Source: Stromatinia cepivora
Lineage: Eukaryota > Ascomycota > Leotiomycetes > Helotiales > Sclerotiniaceae
DNA length: 64,000 nucleotides
Direction: 5' to 3'
Assembly (NCBI GenBank): GCA_014898415.1
Contig: RCTD01000010.1
Location: 558,001 to 622,000 of the forward strand
Shown here piece by piece: positions 10,001 to 22,949 of this stretch. The translations under genes were made by a program, and so were the position numbers. Positions within the stretch are counted from its first letter, which is position 1. Each line of letters opens with the position of its first letter. The notes beneath the pieces were generated by a model. It was not told where the DNA came from and did no database searches. It saw nothing but the letters and a program-made list of their open reading frames with translations.

Positions 10001-12480
10001 GTCTACGTTCCTCGCACAAGCTTATGAAAATTATTTTACGATGAAAATTTTGTACCTCAGCCTTTTTTTAACACCTTCTTTCCGTATACTACACAATTTA
10101 TTGTTCCAACCACGTCTGGCTCCGCTTTTAAATACTTACATAGAGCTAAAGCAGTACACTGCTGACGGTCAACTCCTTCCGCATGTAGAGCTTTCAGGAT
10201 GTATTGCATAAACTTCGCCTAGAGCTCCCATTCACTTTACGAATCACTTTCATGATCGGTACATTGATCTACAGCCTTGCTAACCAGCCGCTCCGCATCT
10301 GCACTACACGGCTATGATTTCCTTCTTTATATAAACGTCTACTCCATTAACACCTTCCATCTTCGACAAAAAAAGGCACATGCGGAATAAACTTACATGT
10401 CGCTGCTCCTGGTGCACATTTTACTGCCTAGCTACCTTCTCACTGAGATACCTACTATCTCTGGGCCTCATCTAGTCCGATCAACCTGTCGTATGATGCT
10501 GATTCTTTCAGAAGAGATGTTGTGGCTGATAAAATAAACTATTTTCACCATCGACAGAAATAGGGGTAATATTTCTTTAAATTAGACGATAGAATATGGA
10601 AGATTCAAAAATAACAACAAAAATACAATTCCAAAATCGAGTCCCGAGCCTTGAAGATACAAGCAAAAGTAACAGAGTGATTCTTCTACCAACCTCGTCA
10701 TAACAATTCTTGCATCCATAGGAGTCCACCTAAACTTGAAGTCCATATTATGCTTGCTAAACACGAAATTTATGTACGAAAAGTCGATTTCTTTTATTAC
10801 ATCTCCATTCTAGATTATAGTATTATTTCCTACGCCCAGAGTGAATACAGATCTAGAGCTCACCCCTCTTTATCATTCAACTACATACATTCCTCTCACC
10901 CTTTTATATTGATACCCACTTTCTGAATAATAAAATTGCTTATACGACGGCACACTTTACGCTGTAAGAACCGAAGGTGCAGCGAAAACAACGACAAAAA
11001 GATGTTTCCACGTCATCTTTTTATCTACAGGGCTTTTAAAGAACCTTAACTTTGAGAAATATTATTAAAACAGAATAACCAGGAAGCAATGGCCTTCTAA
11101 ATTGAAATGTAGTTTTCACTCACAATAAAAACTACTTTCCTACATAATCCTACCTTCAATTTTATTAAAGACAACATTCAATCGAAATCCAAAAAGGACA
11201 ACAAAAACTTCTTAAACTCTACTGAACAAGTTTGGACTTCTAAATGTAATCCCCTCAAGCCTGCTGAAAGAATCTAGCGAGTTAGAGTTCAGCCGAAAAA
11301 CTTTCCATGGCGTATTGCAATCCAAGTTGTAACTTCTCGGTTGCCAAGAACATTCTCCAATCAGAAATCTGAGTCTTTTAATAGACCTTAGCCTCATTTC
11401 TCAAACTTAAAAATGGGATATCTAAACATCTAGATCTACAGAATATGCTTTGCCGTTTATATAAAGTGATGAATCATCTATTGAAAGATAGTCCTCAAGC
11501 ATAGATCGGGAAAAGGGGCAGCACATGGCCAGGGAGGTGTTCACGGACTAAGTTTTCTATGTCGAGTATGGGGATACCTTGAAAATTTACATGTTATTAT
11601 CTAGGTATTTCATATGGTTTCATATATTGTGGTAATCAAAAGAGATATACTCGGTGCATCTCTCTGATAACGTTAACACTTGATTATTGTCAATTTCCAA
11701 CGAAAGTCTTTCAAGGAATATAACATGCAGAACACTAAAAAAAATGACAACCAAAACACCTTCACCCAAAGAATTTCAATCCGTATTGAATTAAATTACC
11801 CAAAACAACCATAAAAGCAATGCGTTTCAAGCATGACATTGCAACAAGATATCAAGCATCTTACCACACAATCCTGCACCAGTCATAGCATGTTTCCATT
11901 GTTTTCTTTGCATTGAAGTTCAGAGGGCGTGGTTTCTTTTATAAAAATACTTTGCACTTCTTGGACTCGCATCGGGGAGGAATTCATGCTAGAGTAATAC
12001 AGTAGGAGCTATATAAGCTACTGTGTACTCAACAATCCAAACCACGCATCGCAGAGGCATAATGATAAGCTAGCATATGGCCAAAAGAAATATCATCCCG
12101 ATATATTTAAGCAATTTGACTATTCCTTTCCTTAGCTGTAGCTACTTATGAAATTTGCTGGCTTGAATTCATGGGATTATACTATACTCAAATTTTGATG
12201 AATCTGGGTATAGAAGTAGAAGTGTCATTATGATTATCATTATCATTCTCCTCTCTTAATAATGGAACCTTTGAATACTAATAGAAAACAGCGCGAAACT
12301 ATAGAACGACAATACAAGAACGTTTTGGACCTTACAATATAGTACTTGAGATATCCATCTGGTAACTTTCCCTTCATCTCCCTTCACCTTCCTACTCCAC
12401 CTTTCGCTCTATTTCCCCTCTTGAACCACAACAAATCTAAAACTCAAGCTCCACAAAACATCCACCGTAGCCCCAAATGA
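7059..12480. other. 5.4-kb gene-free AT-rich region
   Basis: No ORF here has protein-like composition, a recognisable motif or convincing splice partners. Short ORFs (for example 8462-8725 plus, 8452-8715 minus, 9421-9843 plus) overlap open frames on the other strand or in another frame and look like chance. The region could hold decayed transposon sequence, which I cannot identify by eye. Confidence 0.5.
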
Positions 12481-12900
12481 ACACCTCATCCTCAACCCCC
12501 AATCATCACACCACTCTATATCCCAAATCCCACCCCATAACCCATACCTTATATCCCATACCCTATACCTTATATCCCATACCCTATACTCTATATCCCC
12601 ACCACCCCCCCCCATTATACCCCCCAGCTATCCTAACAAACCCCCAAAATATCAATCTATCTATCTCTCACAACCCTCCTATAACCCTCCTAACCTCTGA
12701 CCTCTTACCTCCTATCCCCCCAGCCCAACACTGTATTTCAAAACTCCCCACAATCCATACCGTAACACTTACATACACTCCCCTCCCCTCCCCTTCCCTA
12801 AATCCATTCACTCCCACACCCAAAAACCCCCCATCCAAAACCCCCCATCCAAACCTCACACCGCATACAAACACCATATAAACCCTCTCCTTCCCTCTCA
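12481..12900. repeat. G-depleted C/A/T tract with a 21-bp tandem repeat
   Basis: I count about 6 G in these 420 plus-strand bases, while C runs are frequent (nine C at about 12604-12612). Within it, 12544-12599 holds about 2.7 copies of a 21-base unit beginning ATACCTTATATCCC. Open frames across it on both strands are by-products of the skewed composition. It lies about 600 bases beyond the 3' end of the M18 aminopeptidase gene. Confidence 0.75.
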
Positions 12901-13515
12901 TTACTCATCAACATTCCAATCATACATTCTCTCCACCAACCTCCTGAAGTTGCAAAGCCAGAACTGATTATCCATCCGGAAGGTTCTCCCACTATATTAT
13001 ATTGTATCTCATGTGCATCGCTTTGTGATTAGGAAAAGACAGGTAATTATCATACGAAACTATGATAATATGATTAAGATGCATAAATCGTCTCGAGACG
13101 TTGATACTTCCCAACCATGAGTATGAGGATGAGTATCATTCCAAGCAGTACTCCGTATATTTGATATCGTATTATTCAAAAGCACAGTCAAACCCTCTCA
13201 AAATCTAGCGTTTGAGAAAGGATTACAAGTGCAGAATCGAAAGGACGAGGAATATGTAAAGCGGTTGTAGAGAGAGTTTCAATAAAAGAGTTCTATCTAC
13301 GAATTATCTAAAGAAACATATCCTACCTTTCCAACCACCCTTCCATTATCCCACTGCCATGCATGAAAATAAACGAAATAATCTCCTTCCATCCACGCTA
13401 TTCAATGCATACGTATCATATCATTCCCAATTCACTCATATCCACCAGATTCAACGCCATCCCCTTCATCATTAAGTAGATAGATTTCCAACACTAAACA
13501 TCTATCTCACCATCT

Positions 13516-16500
13516 TCACCATCCCTTACCAGCAGCAAACTCAGCATCCACATCTTCCCACCCCGCAAAAACACCCTCAATCATCTTAACTCCTAATCCT
13601 GGATCCTTGCTTCCAGTCGTCGCCCTAATACTATGCATACTCAACTGTGGAACCCCCACATCAATAGCTCTAACTCCCATTTTAGAACTCAACATGGGTC
13701 CTACAGTACCTCCCGATCTCGAATCATTCCTAATCATAAAGGTCTGAAGTTTCTGTCCACACTTCTCTGCTAACCTTTGGAAAATAGCTGTTGAGACAGA
13801 ATCCGTAGTTGTATGACCATTACTATCAGCCTCGACAGTAAGTCCCACATTAAGTCTAGGAGCATGATTCTCGAGGTATTTTTCGAGGAAATTAGGGTTC
13901 GTAGCATGTGTAACGTCAAACGAGACGAGGAAAGATTTAGCATACGTTTCCATTAGAACATTAGGACTATATGTGGCAGCATTGAAACATTCCACAATAC
14001 GTTCCACTGTTCCTGGGAGGAAATTGCTATTTGCACCTTGGCGTAGAAGAGAGCCAATTTCTTCATCATCGAAGAGACCGACCATGGAGATGATACCTGA
14101 GGATTCGGATTCTTCGGAGGAAGAGCTAGAAATTAGTGCTTCGATGGACGACCAGGAACAGACTTTATCGTCGATACGTCCTGAGAAGATCAAATCTTTC
14201 TCGAGACCACCGAGTTGAGCTGGTTGAGTGTCAAAAAGTTCGAGTTCCCAGTTGATGATGGCTTCCTTGCTTTCAATGCCCAACTCTTTGGCAATGAGGT
14301 TTACAAGTTTTGGTGGTTGAGTGGAGATGAAGGTCGATTTCGCACCCGATATGGCTGACGTCTGAAATGTCTCAGGTGAGGATGAGGATGCATCTGAATT
14401 ATCGAGTCCAATAATTGGTACGAGTTGTGTTTCCTTATTATTCTGACCAAACATTCCAACACCGAAATGAGGAGCAAGAGTTGGGATACGTGCAATTGGC
14501 CAACCCAATTTTACCAACTTTTGGGAAATGGAATCAGTTTTTTCATCCCGGACCAAAACTCTACCACCAATACCAAGATCTCTGTCCCACCATGTTTCAT
14601 TCAAAGCACCAGCATAAGGAGCAACTCCAAGTTGTACGTATCCAGCCTTGTTGTTTTTCGTACTGATGGGCTTGAGACGAGCTGTAAGTGAATCGGAGTG
14701 TGCTGCGACCATTGCGATTCCATTTCCAGATTCATAGGCGCCACCAACGGAGAATGCAATCAAGGATGTACCATTACGATTCACGTAGTATTTTCCATTG
14801 GGCTCAAGTATGTCGTTCCATGATTCACGGGGGGAGAGCTATAAACAGGATATTATTAGCATTTGTGGTTTTTAAGCTCAATTGTCCTGAGTTGTTAATG
14901 AAGATGGAATAGGAGATGGACTTACCTTGGAAAACCCAGCTTTCTCCAACTTGTTCTCCCAGTATTGGATGGCATGCCATACCGTTGGGTTTTCCGTCAT
15001 AAAGTTAATGAATGGTTCCGCATAATCCTCAGGTTCCTTGAGCCTGGTCTCTTCCTTTGCGATTTTAGCTTCCTCGGTTCTCAGACCGTTTGCAATGAGT
15101 GAGTTTTTTTGTAGATTCTCACGGTATTGTTCAAACAAAGTTTGCCCACCACTTGTAGTATCGTTTCCGGTTTCGATTGATGAAGATCCATTAGATTTAT
15201 CCATCATCTCATATAATGTCTCATAACGGGTATTGTGGTCGGCAATCGAAGACATTGTGTTCTTGCTAGCTTTAATTGCGGGCGTTCCATAAGTTCTATT
15301 CCAAGCATCCTCCAATCTTCGCTCAGTACTAATAGATGAAGAACGTGGTCTTGTTGCAGGTGCAGAAGTATCCATCGGAAACCATGGAATATCTTGAAAT
15401 AATGCATCAGCGGTTTGCCGCATTTGCTTTTGAACTTTCATTTTCTCCAATATCTCTTCGGTTCGCTGCAATGACTTTTCGGCTCCCTTATCGGCTTCCA
15501 TACCCGATTGGGCTCCTTCCCTGTTGGTAGGATTATCAAAATTTGATCTTCCAAAGTTTTGAGCTCCATATTTCTTGTCGACTGGATCATCAAAACTTGG
15601 TCTTCTCATGTTGTGAAGATATGGATTTCTGCCCGGATCTTCGTCTTTTAGCATCTCATGTCTCGGGAAAGGAGTGGACTCGGTTTTCACAGTATATCGT
15701 TTCTGGACAAAAGGATGATAAAGGAAAGCTGGAATTGGTGATTTCGCATAGCGAGAGTCGCCAGACATGGCTTTTGCCTCATCCTTTATTCCAAAACCAC
15801 CACATTCAGGTAGTATGTCGCGTTTTCTAATGGAGGGATGGCGCATATCTTCCATCGAGGGGCGACGGTCCGGGAAAGCATCATATGCTGTATCATCCAT
15901 ATGCGTACAAACACCGTTGTGCCCACATTTTCCGGAGAGAGCCTTGTCCTTTTGAGCGTTGCACATCTCCTGATATGCCTGGATGGTTCCATCATCGTCG
16001 TCATGCATTTTGGCATGTGGGAATATGCTTAAAATGCTGTGACGAGGAAATCGTGCCATTCCCTCTTCTATTGTGCTTTGGCCTTGTGCTTTTTGCTCTC
16101 CGACCTGGTATGTTTCCGGACTTTGTACTCTTTGCTTTTCGTGCTCTTCCCGGGCGATTGCCCCGAGGCTGCGAATCGGTAGTCTTTGAGGCTTGTTAGA
16201 GGAGATGCTTGCAAGAGCTGCGTCTTTCGAACCCATCTCTTTCGTCACTCTACCTTCGTGAATGGCAGTGGGTAGCATGGCATAAGATATTCTTGTACGG
16301 TCCGCTTCTTTCGAAGCTGCCTCTTCAGAAAGCGCCTCTCGAGCAGCTATCTTATGAAGAGAAGGCATATCATAGGATACGCCTGCAGTTGCTATCTTAT
16401 GAAGAGAAGGCATATCATAGGATACGCTTGCATTCACTTCTTTCGCAACCGTCTCATTCGACATATTAGAAGACATGCCTGTAGTCACCGTCTCCTTCGG

Positions 16501-16548
16501 AACTGTTGTTTTGTGAAGGGAAGAGGTTGATGGTTTATTTTTGACCAT
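13516..16548 (-). CDS. M18 family aminopeptidase with long N-terminal extension
   Basis: Two exons: 16548-14926 and 14838-13516, with an 87-base intron (GTAAGT...TATAG), giving 981 residues. M18 enzymes (yeast Ape1/Lap4, aspartyl aminopeptidase) are dizinc peptidases that remove N-terminal residues, often in the vacuole. The catalytic part starts near residue 495 (EPEDYAEPFINFMTENPTVW) and shows all expected ligand and catalytic residues: H588 (AAHSDS), D764 (RIDDK), E800/E801 (FDDEEIGS), D849 (SFDVTHATNPN), H943 (SMHS). The family normally measures about 450-520 residues, so about 490 residues are extra. That extension is charged and disordered and contains a 15-residue tandem duplication (DNA 16346-16390 and 16391-16435). 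It joins the enzyme without a stop or frameshift. It could be a targeting or propeptide region, or a fused gene. Confidence 0.9.
16346..16435 (-). repeat. 45-bp tandem duplication inside the aminopeptidase exon
   Basis: Two adjacent 45-base copies (16346-16390, 16391-16435) differ only in a few bases near one end. They encode two in-frame copies of a 15-residue unit containing SYDMPSLHKIA in the N-terminal extension of the M18 peptidase. The near identity points to a recent duplication. Confidence 0.85.
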
Positions 16549-17375
16549 AGTGGTTTATCCCAGGGAGAATCAAGTTGTCTCAGTATTTGAAGAGGCAAGG
16601 TACTAGTAATTAGCGGATCGAATTGACGATTTGGATCGCGATTGTGGATGTACAGTGTAATGTTGTGGCGAATCTATTGATGGATTGATTGTTAGTGTGA
16701 GTACCTAGTAGATAGGGAGGTTTATGGATGAAATGGATGGATGGTGATGGATGAATAGTTAATTAATACCTAAATACTTCAATTGATGAATTGATGTTTT
16801 GTCAAGAGTGAATGTTGATCAGGAGTAAAGCGATGAAGTCAATTGAGATTCGATTGAGAGGATTGAATGGAAGATAGGATGTTGTGAGATCGTTTCTACC
16901 CTCCGTACAGCCTCTTCATTATTTGAGTTACACAGTCTTGGCGATAACTTCACCGTGATCGGAGGCTTAAGCTCTTATCTCTTATCTTTAAATTACAGGC
17001 TTCATGCATTCAGCATTCTTGGCAATGTATACGGAGTAGTTGAGACAGGAATTGAGTTCTTCAACCTCAAGTCATTATCAACATCAGATCATAAGATTCA
17101 TTGTAGTAGTCAAAGTATATCTTCACATTGATCACCGAATCATTCAGGCACTAAAAAACAATATTGTTGTGGTCAAAAATCTTTTTATTTCGATTAAGAC
17201 TCAGTTCTGTGGAGAACCTGGGGTTTCCAGGCGGTATCATCCATCGTAAAAAGCCATGCTTGCTTGCTGTATAAAGCTCATCATCATCGTCGGAAATGCC
17301 CCAATCAAATGGCAACAGAATCCATCAACTCATTTCTGATATCTCGATCGATTCCATGCCAATTCAGTTGTGAGT
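16549..17375. other. Intergenic between aminopeptidase and CipC-like genes
   Basis: Promoter side of the aminopeptidase and 3' side of the CipC-like gene. It holds degenerate TTGATGGAT-like repetition around 16670-16760. No gene seen. Confidence 0.5.
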
Positions 17376-17998
17376 TTACCAATTGTTATCATATTTGTTG
17401 AAGTGATCTGGAGCACTACGTTGGTTTCTGTAAAGAGACATGTTAGCCAGATGTCGAGAGGATGAGGTAGAAGAGTGAATGGTAACATACGGGTCATATT
17501 GGTCATCTTGACCGTAATGTTGATCATAGAGATGCTCGGCTTGCTCTTGAGATTTTTCTCTCATGCGGTGCTCACGAACCCAGTCCTCACCCTTGGTTTC
17601 AGCCAACTTGTCGACTTCACCAGCGGCGAAACCAGCGAGGAGCTCCTTAGCGAATGCGTGAGAGACTGGCTTTCCTATAAAGGGTTTGTATTAGTATACT
17701 TGAATCGAGTGAAATTAAGGTAGAACTTCAACATACCTTCTCTGCGTTGTCTGTCCTCGAACAACTTCATGGCGGCGAAACCTGCACCACCAGCGAGAAC
17801 CTCATGACCGAGACTGGCAGTGTCTTGGCTTTTGTATTGATCGTAATGATCTTGAGATTCGCCTACAATGATATACACATGTTAGTAAAGCCTCAATCAA
17901 TTACTTGAATACAGTATCAACTTCAAGGTGGGGTATAAACTCCAAGAGACAATACGAAGGGAGAGAAAGGAAAAGAACGTACCCCAGCCGAAAACCAT
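17376..17998 (-). CDS. CipC-like protein (DUF3759)
   Basis: Four exons: 17998-17983, 17862-17737, 17674-17491, 17427-17376, giving 125 residues. All introns are GT-AG and restore one frame. The protein starts MVFGWGES and contains the family signatures HEVLAGGAGFAAMKLFEDRQ, KPVSHAFAKELLAGFAAGEV and EHLYDQHYG. CipC was described in Aspergillus nidulans as a protein induced by concanamycin. Homologues are small, abundant, cytosolic fungal proteins often seen under stress or during infection, of unknown biochemical role. The first exon is only 16 bases, so an ORF-only search misses the start. Length and residue order are normal for the family. The neighbouring genes suggest no partner. Confidence 0.92.
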
Positions 17999-19817
17999 TT
18001 TGATAGATTTATTTGGTGAAAGTTGAAAAGGTTAAAAAGGTATTGTAGTGTAAGATTGTAGGTGTAGAATTGTAGTTGTTGATGAGAAGAGAAAGGGTTG
18101 AGGAGGGGAGGTATGAGGGGGTTTAAATAGAGCTACCATGGACAAACCCCTGTTTTTGCTGTGCCATGAGGATTTCGTACATTCACTGCCAGCCACATTT
18201 ACAACCTGTCCAATGGTTGATAACAAATTTTCTAAACCAAATAGAGTAGTTTATGATTCACCGTCCATTCAATCGAAGCACTCTGTCCCACTTATCCATG
18301 GATGAATATACCATGGAATATACAATGAATGCATGGATTCTAATCGCATTTTACAACTTTTAAGGCTTCTTTACCCCTTGTTTTTCTATGATTCTCCCCT
18401 AGTCACCAAAACATATCTTGCTTTGATCTCGTTTGATGGGATGGCAACCAAATGTTCAGGTCAGGGTATCATGTCAAAACCCCACATTGCGCAACCACTA
18501 ATAGCTACCATTCATAAACAAGTGTCAGGTTCTTCCAATAGTTACATGGCTTGCGTGGCTTAGAGAGAATGTAATGGAATCTTTAGACGACAAGCTTGTT
18601 TACTTGATACTCAATTATGAATCTTTCTCAAACGAGGTCATGGGGGAGGACGGCAGGTGTTGGTCGTAATAAAGATGGTCTGTAGGATGAGAATGGGATC
18701 ATCATGCCCGTATGTGTTACTATGTTACTATGAACGATTAATCATAACTCATATAACTCACACCAAACAGTATTTACCTGTCTTTCTATCTACCCATTTC
18801 ATGAGATCTAGAGTATCAAAATTAAAGCTCCCCTGTTGCATTGTACAACACAGCTACTGAGGGGCCCAAGCTCTCAGACCCATCAGATTCTCACTTATCC
18901 TGAAACTGTCATGGCATCAAATCGTATCCAGTACGCCATACGATACATTCAAGATTCAGGAGAACCCCATCTGCGGTAGCTGTCAATTGTACATCTCAAA
19001 CCCAGCTCTTCGTCAGGACTCAGTACCTACCTAGATCACTCTCAGACTTTCACAGATAAATCCAAAATCAGAGACGAGATCTTCAAGGTCGATCAATCAC
19101 TTCATGACACGGAATGCTCGAAATCCACTAAGAGCCATAGAATACATCACCACGACCAAATGATCCTCACCCTGGCCTTTCATTCATCGTCCCCATCAAG
19201 GTTGTTGCCTCACTCCTGCTTCACCCCTCTATGCATGTGTCGGATGGCTGGAGGGGTTCAACCCTCTTAATCCTTGTACAGCTGGGCCCTGCTCGCCTAG
19301 AAACCATTATAGCTGTTTCCCGTGTAAGCAACCTACGAATGATAAGTAGCCATCGAGACAGTGCATACGTACATAAATATCTAACCCGCACGATAATGCA
19401 AAACGTGTCCATCAATCAAATCCACATAGCAGAGCATAGGTAGCATGGCATAGCATAGCATAGCATAGCATAAGCCAAAAACCAATACACAAAAAACCAA
19501 GCAGGAACATAAATTGAAGCTTCAACAAGCTTCTACCTTTCCCTCCGTACTAATAATAATAGAGAAGGTGGATCCGGATTCAGCAAGGGTTCAGCTGAAC
19601 AAGCTTCATTGGCTTCTTGAGGAACATCTCTTGGCATCGTGGCAGATGCTTGTACCATACGAAGAGGCTTGGCTTTTCGTCATTTGCACAATTTAGTGAA
19701 ATCATGCAGCTTTGTGCAAAATATGCATAAAATGAAACTAATGAGAAATTCATCAGCCTTGTCAGAAAGCAAGCAAGGCTGAGAACTTTCGTTTTGAAGA
19801 AGACGAACAAATTCATA
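17999..19817. other. 1.8-kb divergent intergenic region
   Basis: Lies between the minus-strand CipC-like gene and the plus-strand hydrolase-like gene, so it holds both promoters. Bases 19448-19472 are five perfect copies of GCATA. No supported gene. Confidence 0.55.
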
Positions 19818-20743
19818 ATGACAACACCACGTCTGCCAACGGTAGATGATCTACCCAAAAATCTATTATGTGATATTTTACCGTCGAAAGATGGGAAGAA
19901 TACTAATATATTGATTTTACTTCATGGATTGGGAGATACGAAAGATGGGTTTACACAACTTGGTGAGTCCTCATTCATTTCATTTTCTCTTCCTCTTCCT
20001 CTTCCATTGCACGATTTCAATACTTCTGTATCTGCCAACATGCTTCCATGCTTCGCGGACCGTATGACTCCAACTAGAAGCGTTGAACTAACACACCTCC
20101 AGCAAGGAATCTCTCCCTCCCCCAAACTGCCTCCCTAATCCCACAAGCCCCAACCCCAATCCCGGCCCTCATAACCGGTTCCGATACTCCTTCTTTCCAC
20201 TGGGCTCGCGATCTCGAATTTGATTCTACGACAGGTTCTCTTGATCTCGATGCTGATTTGACCCCTTCTATTACTTTTTTGACTTCTATCATTGAAGTGT
20301 TAATGAAAACATGTAATTATCCACCGCGAAATATATTTCTTTTTGGGTTTGGACAGGGAGGCATGCTTGCGCTCTCTGCACTTGCGAAGGCTTCATTTCT
20401 GGATGGGAATGGGGATGGGAACAAGGAGTTGGGAGGCGTGATATCGATCGGTGGACGACTTCCTGCATCATTTTCCCCGCCTTCAAACTCTAAGTCAGGA
20501 GGAAAGGAGAAAGGAAAAGGAAAAATTAAAACACCAGTGTTAGTAGCGGGAGGGAACAGAAATACGGAAATCACAAGGACAGCTTTGGATAAGATTAAGA
20601 GTACGTTTGCGGATGTGGAATATGTGAAGTGGGAGAGAGAGGGAGATGGGATGATGAGGGGGAGGGATGAGGTACTGCCGTTGATGAGGTTTTGGGGGAG
20701 AAGATTGAGGATGGGGACGCTAGAGGGGATGAGTGAGATTTGA
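19818..20743 (+). CDS. Alpha/beta-hydrolase-like protein (phospholipase/carboxylesterase type), serine missing
   Basis: Two exons, 19818-19962 and 20103-20743, with a 140-base GTGAGT...AG intron, giving 261 residues. The ATG at 19818 is the first in frame. The fold signature HGLGD (oxyanion region) and the strand-turn-helix LFGFGQGGMLAL match the acyl-protein-thioesterase/carboxylesterase family, in which the motif is normally GFSQGG with serine as nucleophile. Here that position is glycine. Near the C-terminus, where family members usually show GHG(M/V), the sequence reads GDGMMRGRDEVLP, so the usual catalytic histidine is also replaced. Otherwise the protein is intact. It may be a non-catalytic relative or use other residues. 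Its promoter faces the CipC-like gene. Confidence 0.8.
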
Positions 20744-22949
20744 TGAGAGAAGGGAAGATATGGAATGTAGAATATGATAATGAGAGAACGAGGGGCGTTT
20801 TTAGTGAGATTCGGGGGTTTTTGATGGATTTGGCAGCCAGCGAACAATAACATTTCAATACCCGGATGCATATTTGATTATGTCTACCTAATAGCAATCA
20901 TAAATGTCCTATACTACATTCACAGATAGTTCTACATTCATCCTACTTTACATCCTTCAATCTATATACCACTCCTCTAATATCAACATATGTTTCTCAT
21001 TATCCACTTGCCCCCTCTCCTCAATACCAACAAGCGAGGAAAATTCATCTCATGGCTATAAATGAATCAATCGAGTTGGTAGCTTCTGAACCGCACAGAC
21101 GTGCCACATAGGGACGTTCAGAACGCACATGTGACTGCATACTGTGGGATATGTCCATTTATCCGAAAGAAACGTCGGGTTGGTGGGACGAGGGGAAGTT
21201 TAGCACTTAGTAGGTTGCAAAGTAATGAATATCACATCTCATATTCTTCAACTTTTCTCGTTTTGTCGCCGTCATATTCTCATGATTGTCTTTCTGTTGT
21301 CGTCCTGATACGATGGTCAAATCACTTTCCTCTTCCAATCCCGTTTGAATTCCTGGAGTTTGGCCAGATTCATAGCACTTCTGAGAATGCATTCGTGAAC
21401 TATGGCGTCTTGACTCCTTTCCTAATATCTCCTCCACATGTGCATTTCTGTGGTTTGTGCTTTTCTTGGCTATGGATGGTAGGGTTTGTAAAGTTTAGGG
21501 GTGATTGAGAAGAGGTGTGTTTGGGATGGATTTATATACATATTGATATTGATATTCATACTCACTCCTCGTGTGCGGAATATAGCCGGATGATATGATA
21601 TGATGGGCAGGGGGGAATATTCGAAAGAGAGGAAGAGAAGCTGAACTGGATCGCGGGGTATATAGTTGTCCATGATTGTATGTTCACGAAACACTGCGAC
21701 TTCCTCAGCACTTTTGGAATTATCATAAGGTGTGCTTTTTGCCTATATCCTGATGGTGTCTGATCATATTTTTTTTGTATCGTATATATCTGTTCTGATG
21801 TCTCATTTTCATCTCATCTATTATCTTTGCTGCCATTTGTCATGATTTCTGAATTTTGATTGTCGTCAATGCAATACTAAAGGATGAGGGACGAGTTCTC
21901 CCCCATTCCCCCCTTCTTTTCTAGCATTCACAATTAGGGGAAATAGCTGTAGATTTCCGAGTGCGTGATAGTCCTATGTCCCACGCTGAAGTTTCTTCCT
22001 TGAAAGTTCCTTTTTTCGATGACCCTCCAGGATGTTTTTGTTCTGTCTTTTTGCTCCAATTCAAGTTGGATGGTTTATAAACTTTGAGAGAGACTGAGGT
22101 TGGGATATTCACTATTCACTATTCACTCTCTGTTTACTCGCACTCAAATATGCAGCGGGTTGGAGCTGAGGGTATTGAGGGATTGTGCAATACACCCAGA
22201 AAGCGAGCGATGTGGAGATGCTTTTTGAGTGGATGATAGAGCGGAAAGGTAGGTAGTTAGTCGCGATCATACTAGAGAAGCACGAGAAAAGAATATCAGG
22301 AAACATCTTGTTATTTTTCCTGGTAAGGTTAATTCGGGGTTTATGGACTCTATATGTTATCATTGATGGTTTTGTTCGTTAGTTTGAATTCTCGTTCTGG
22401 GTATTCTAGTCGCAACGACTCTCAGAATGTTCTCTCAATATTTCTCTTTTGTTGTCGTTATCATCATCATCATCATCAGTTTATATAAAACATTCTCATT
22501 CAATTTTCTTATTTCCTCTTGGATTCATTCGCACCCTCACCAATTCCCAAGCACCTGGTAAAGATACTTCCCTAATCTCGAACATCTAATAGCTTTGGTC
22601 CCCTAAAACGAGATCATTCCAATGAGGTCACAAGTATGGCTATGTGTATGGTTCTTCACATTATTTATATGCATCAAGCAAAAAAGGGATATTGCACAAG
22701 TGTGGTATCTACTCCGCGATGGGTCGTGACTTGTATGCGGGTGGAGATTCGGATTATGATAGAAAATCATTCAGCTCCTAGTGGTTGACTTGCAATTAAT
22801 CTGAGGATGGAATGCAAAGGAAAAAGTCGATTGCGAGTATATAGCTCGCTAGAACTGCTCTACTGAGAAGACCACCGGCGGGATTTCATTGGTAAAACAG
22901 CAGGATATTGTCTTTGACTAGTAGTTAGACTTTCGTATCCTATGAACTA
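20744..22949. other. 2.2-kb region without a supported gene
   Basis: ORFs such as 21101-21508 plus (starting at 21101) show no motif and are contradicted by open frames on the other strand. An ATC trinucleotide run lies near 22460-22480. Nothing else recognised. Confidence 0.5.

Noticed and set aside
12409..12901. ORFs on both strands over the C-rich tract
   Set aside because: They arise from the near absence of G on the plus strand and repeat dipeptides of low-complexity DNA.
19248..19275. GGGTTCAACCC resembling a tRNA B box
   Set aside because: No A box or acceptor-stem pairing at the right distances, so no tRNA can be folded.
21101..21508. 135-codon plus ORF
   Set aside because: No motif, no family resemblance, and an open minus frame overlaps it.
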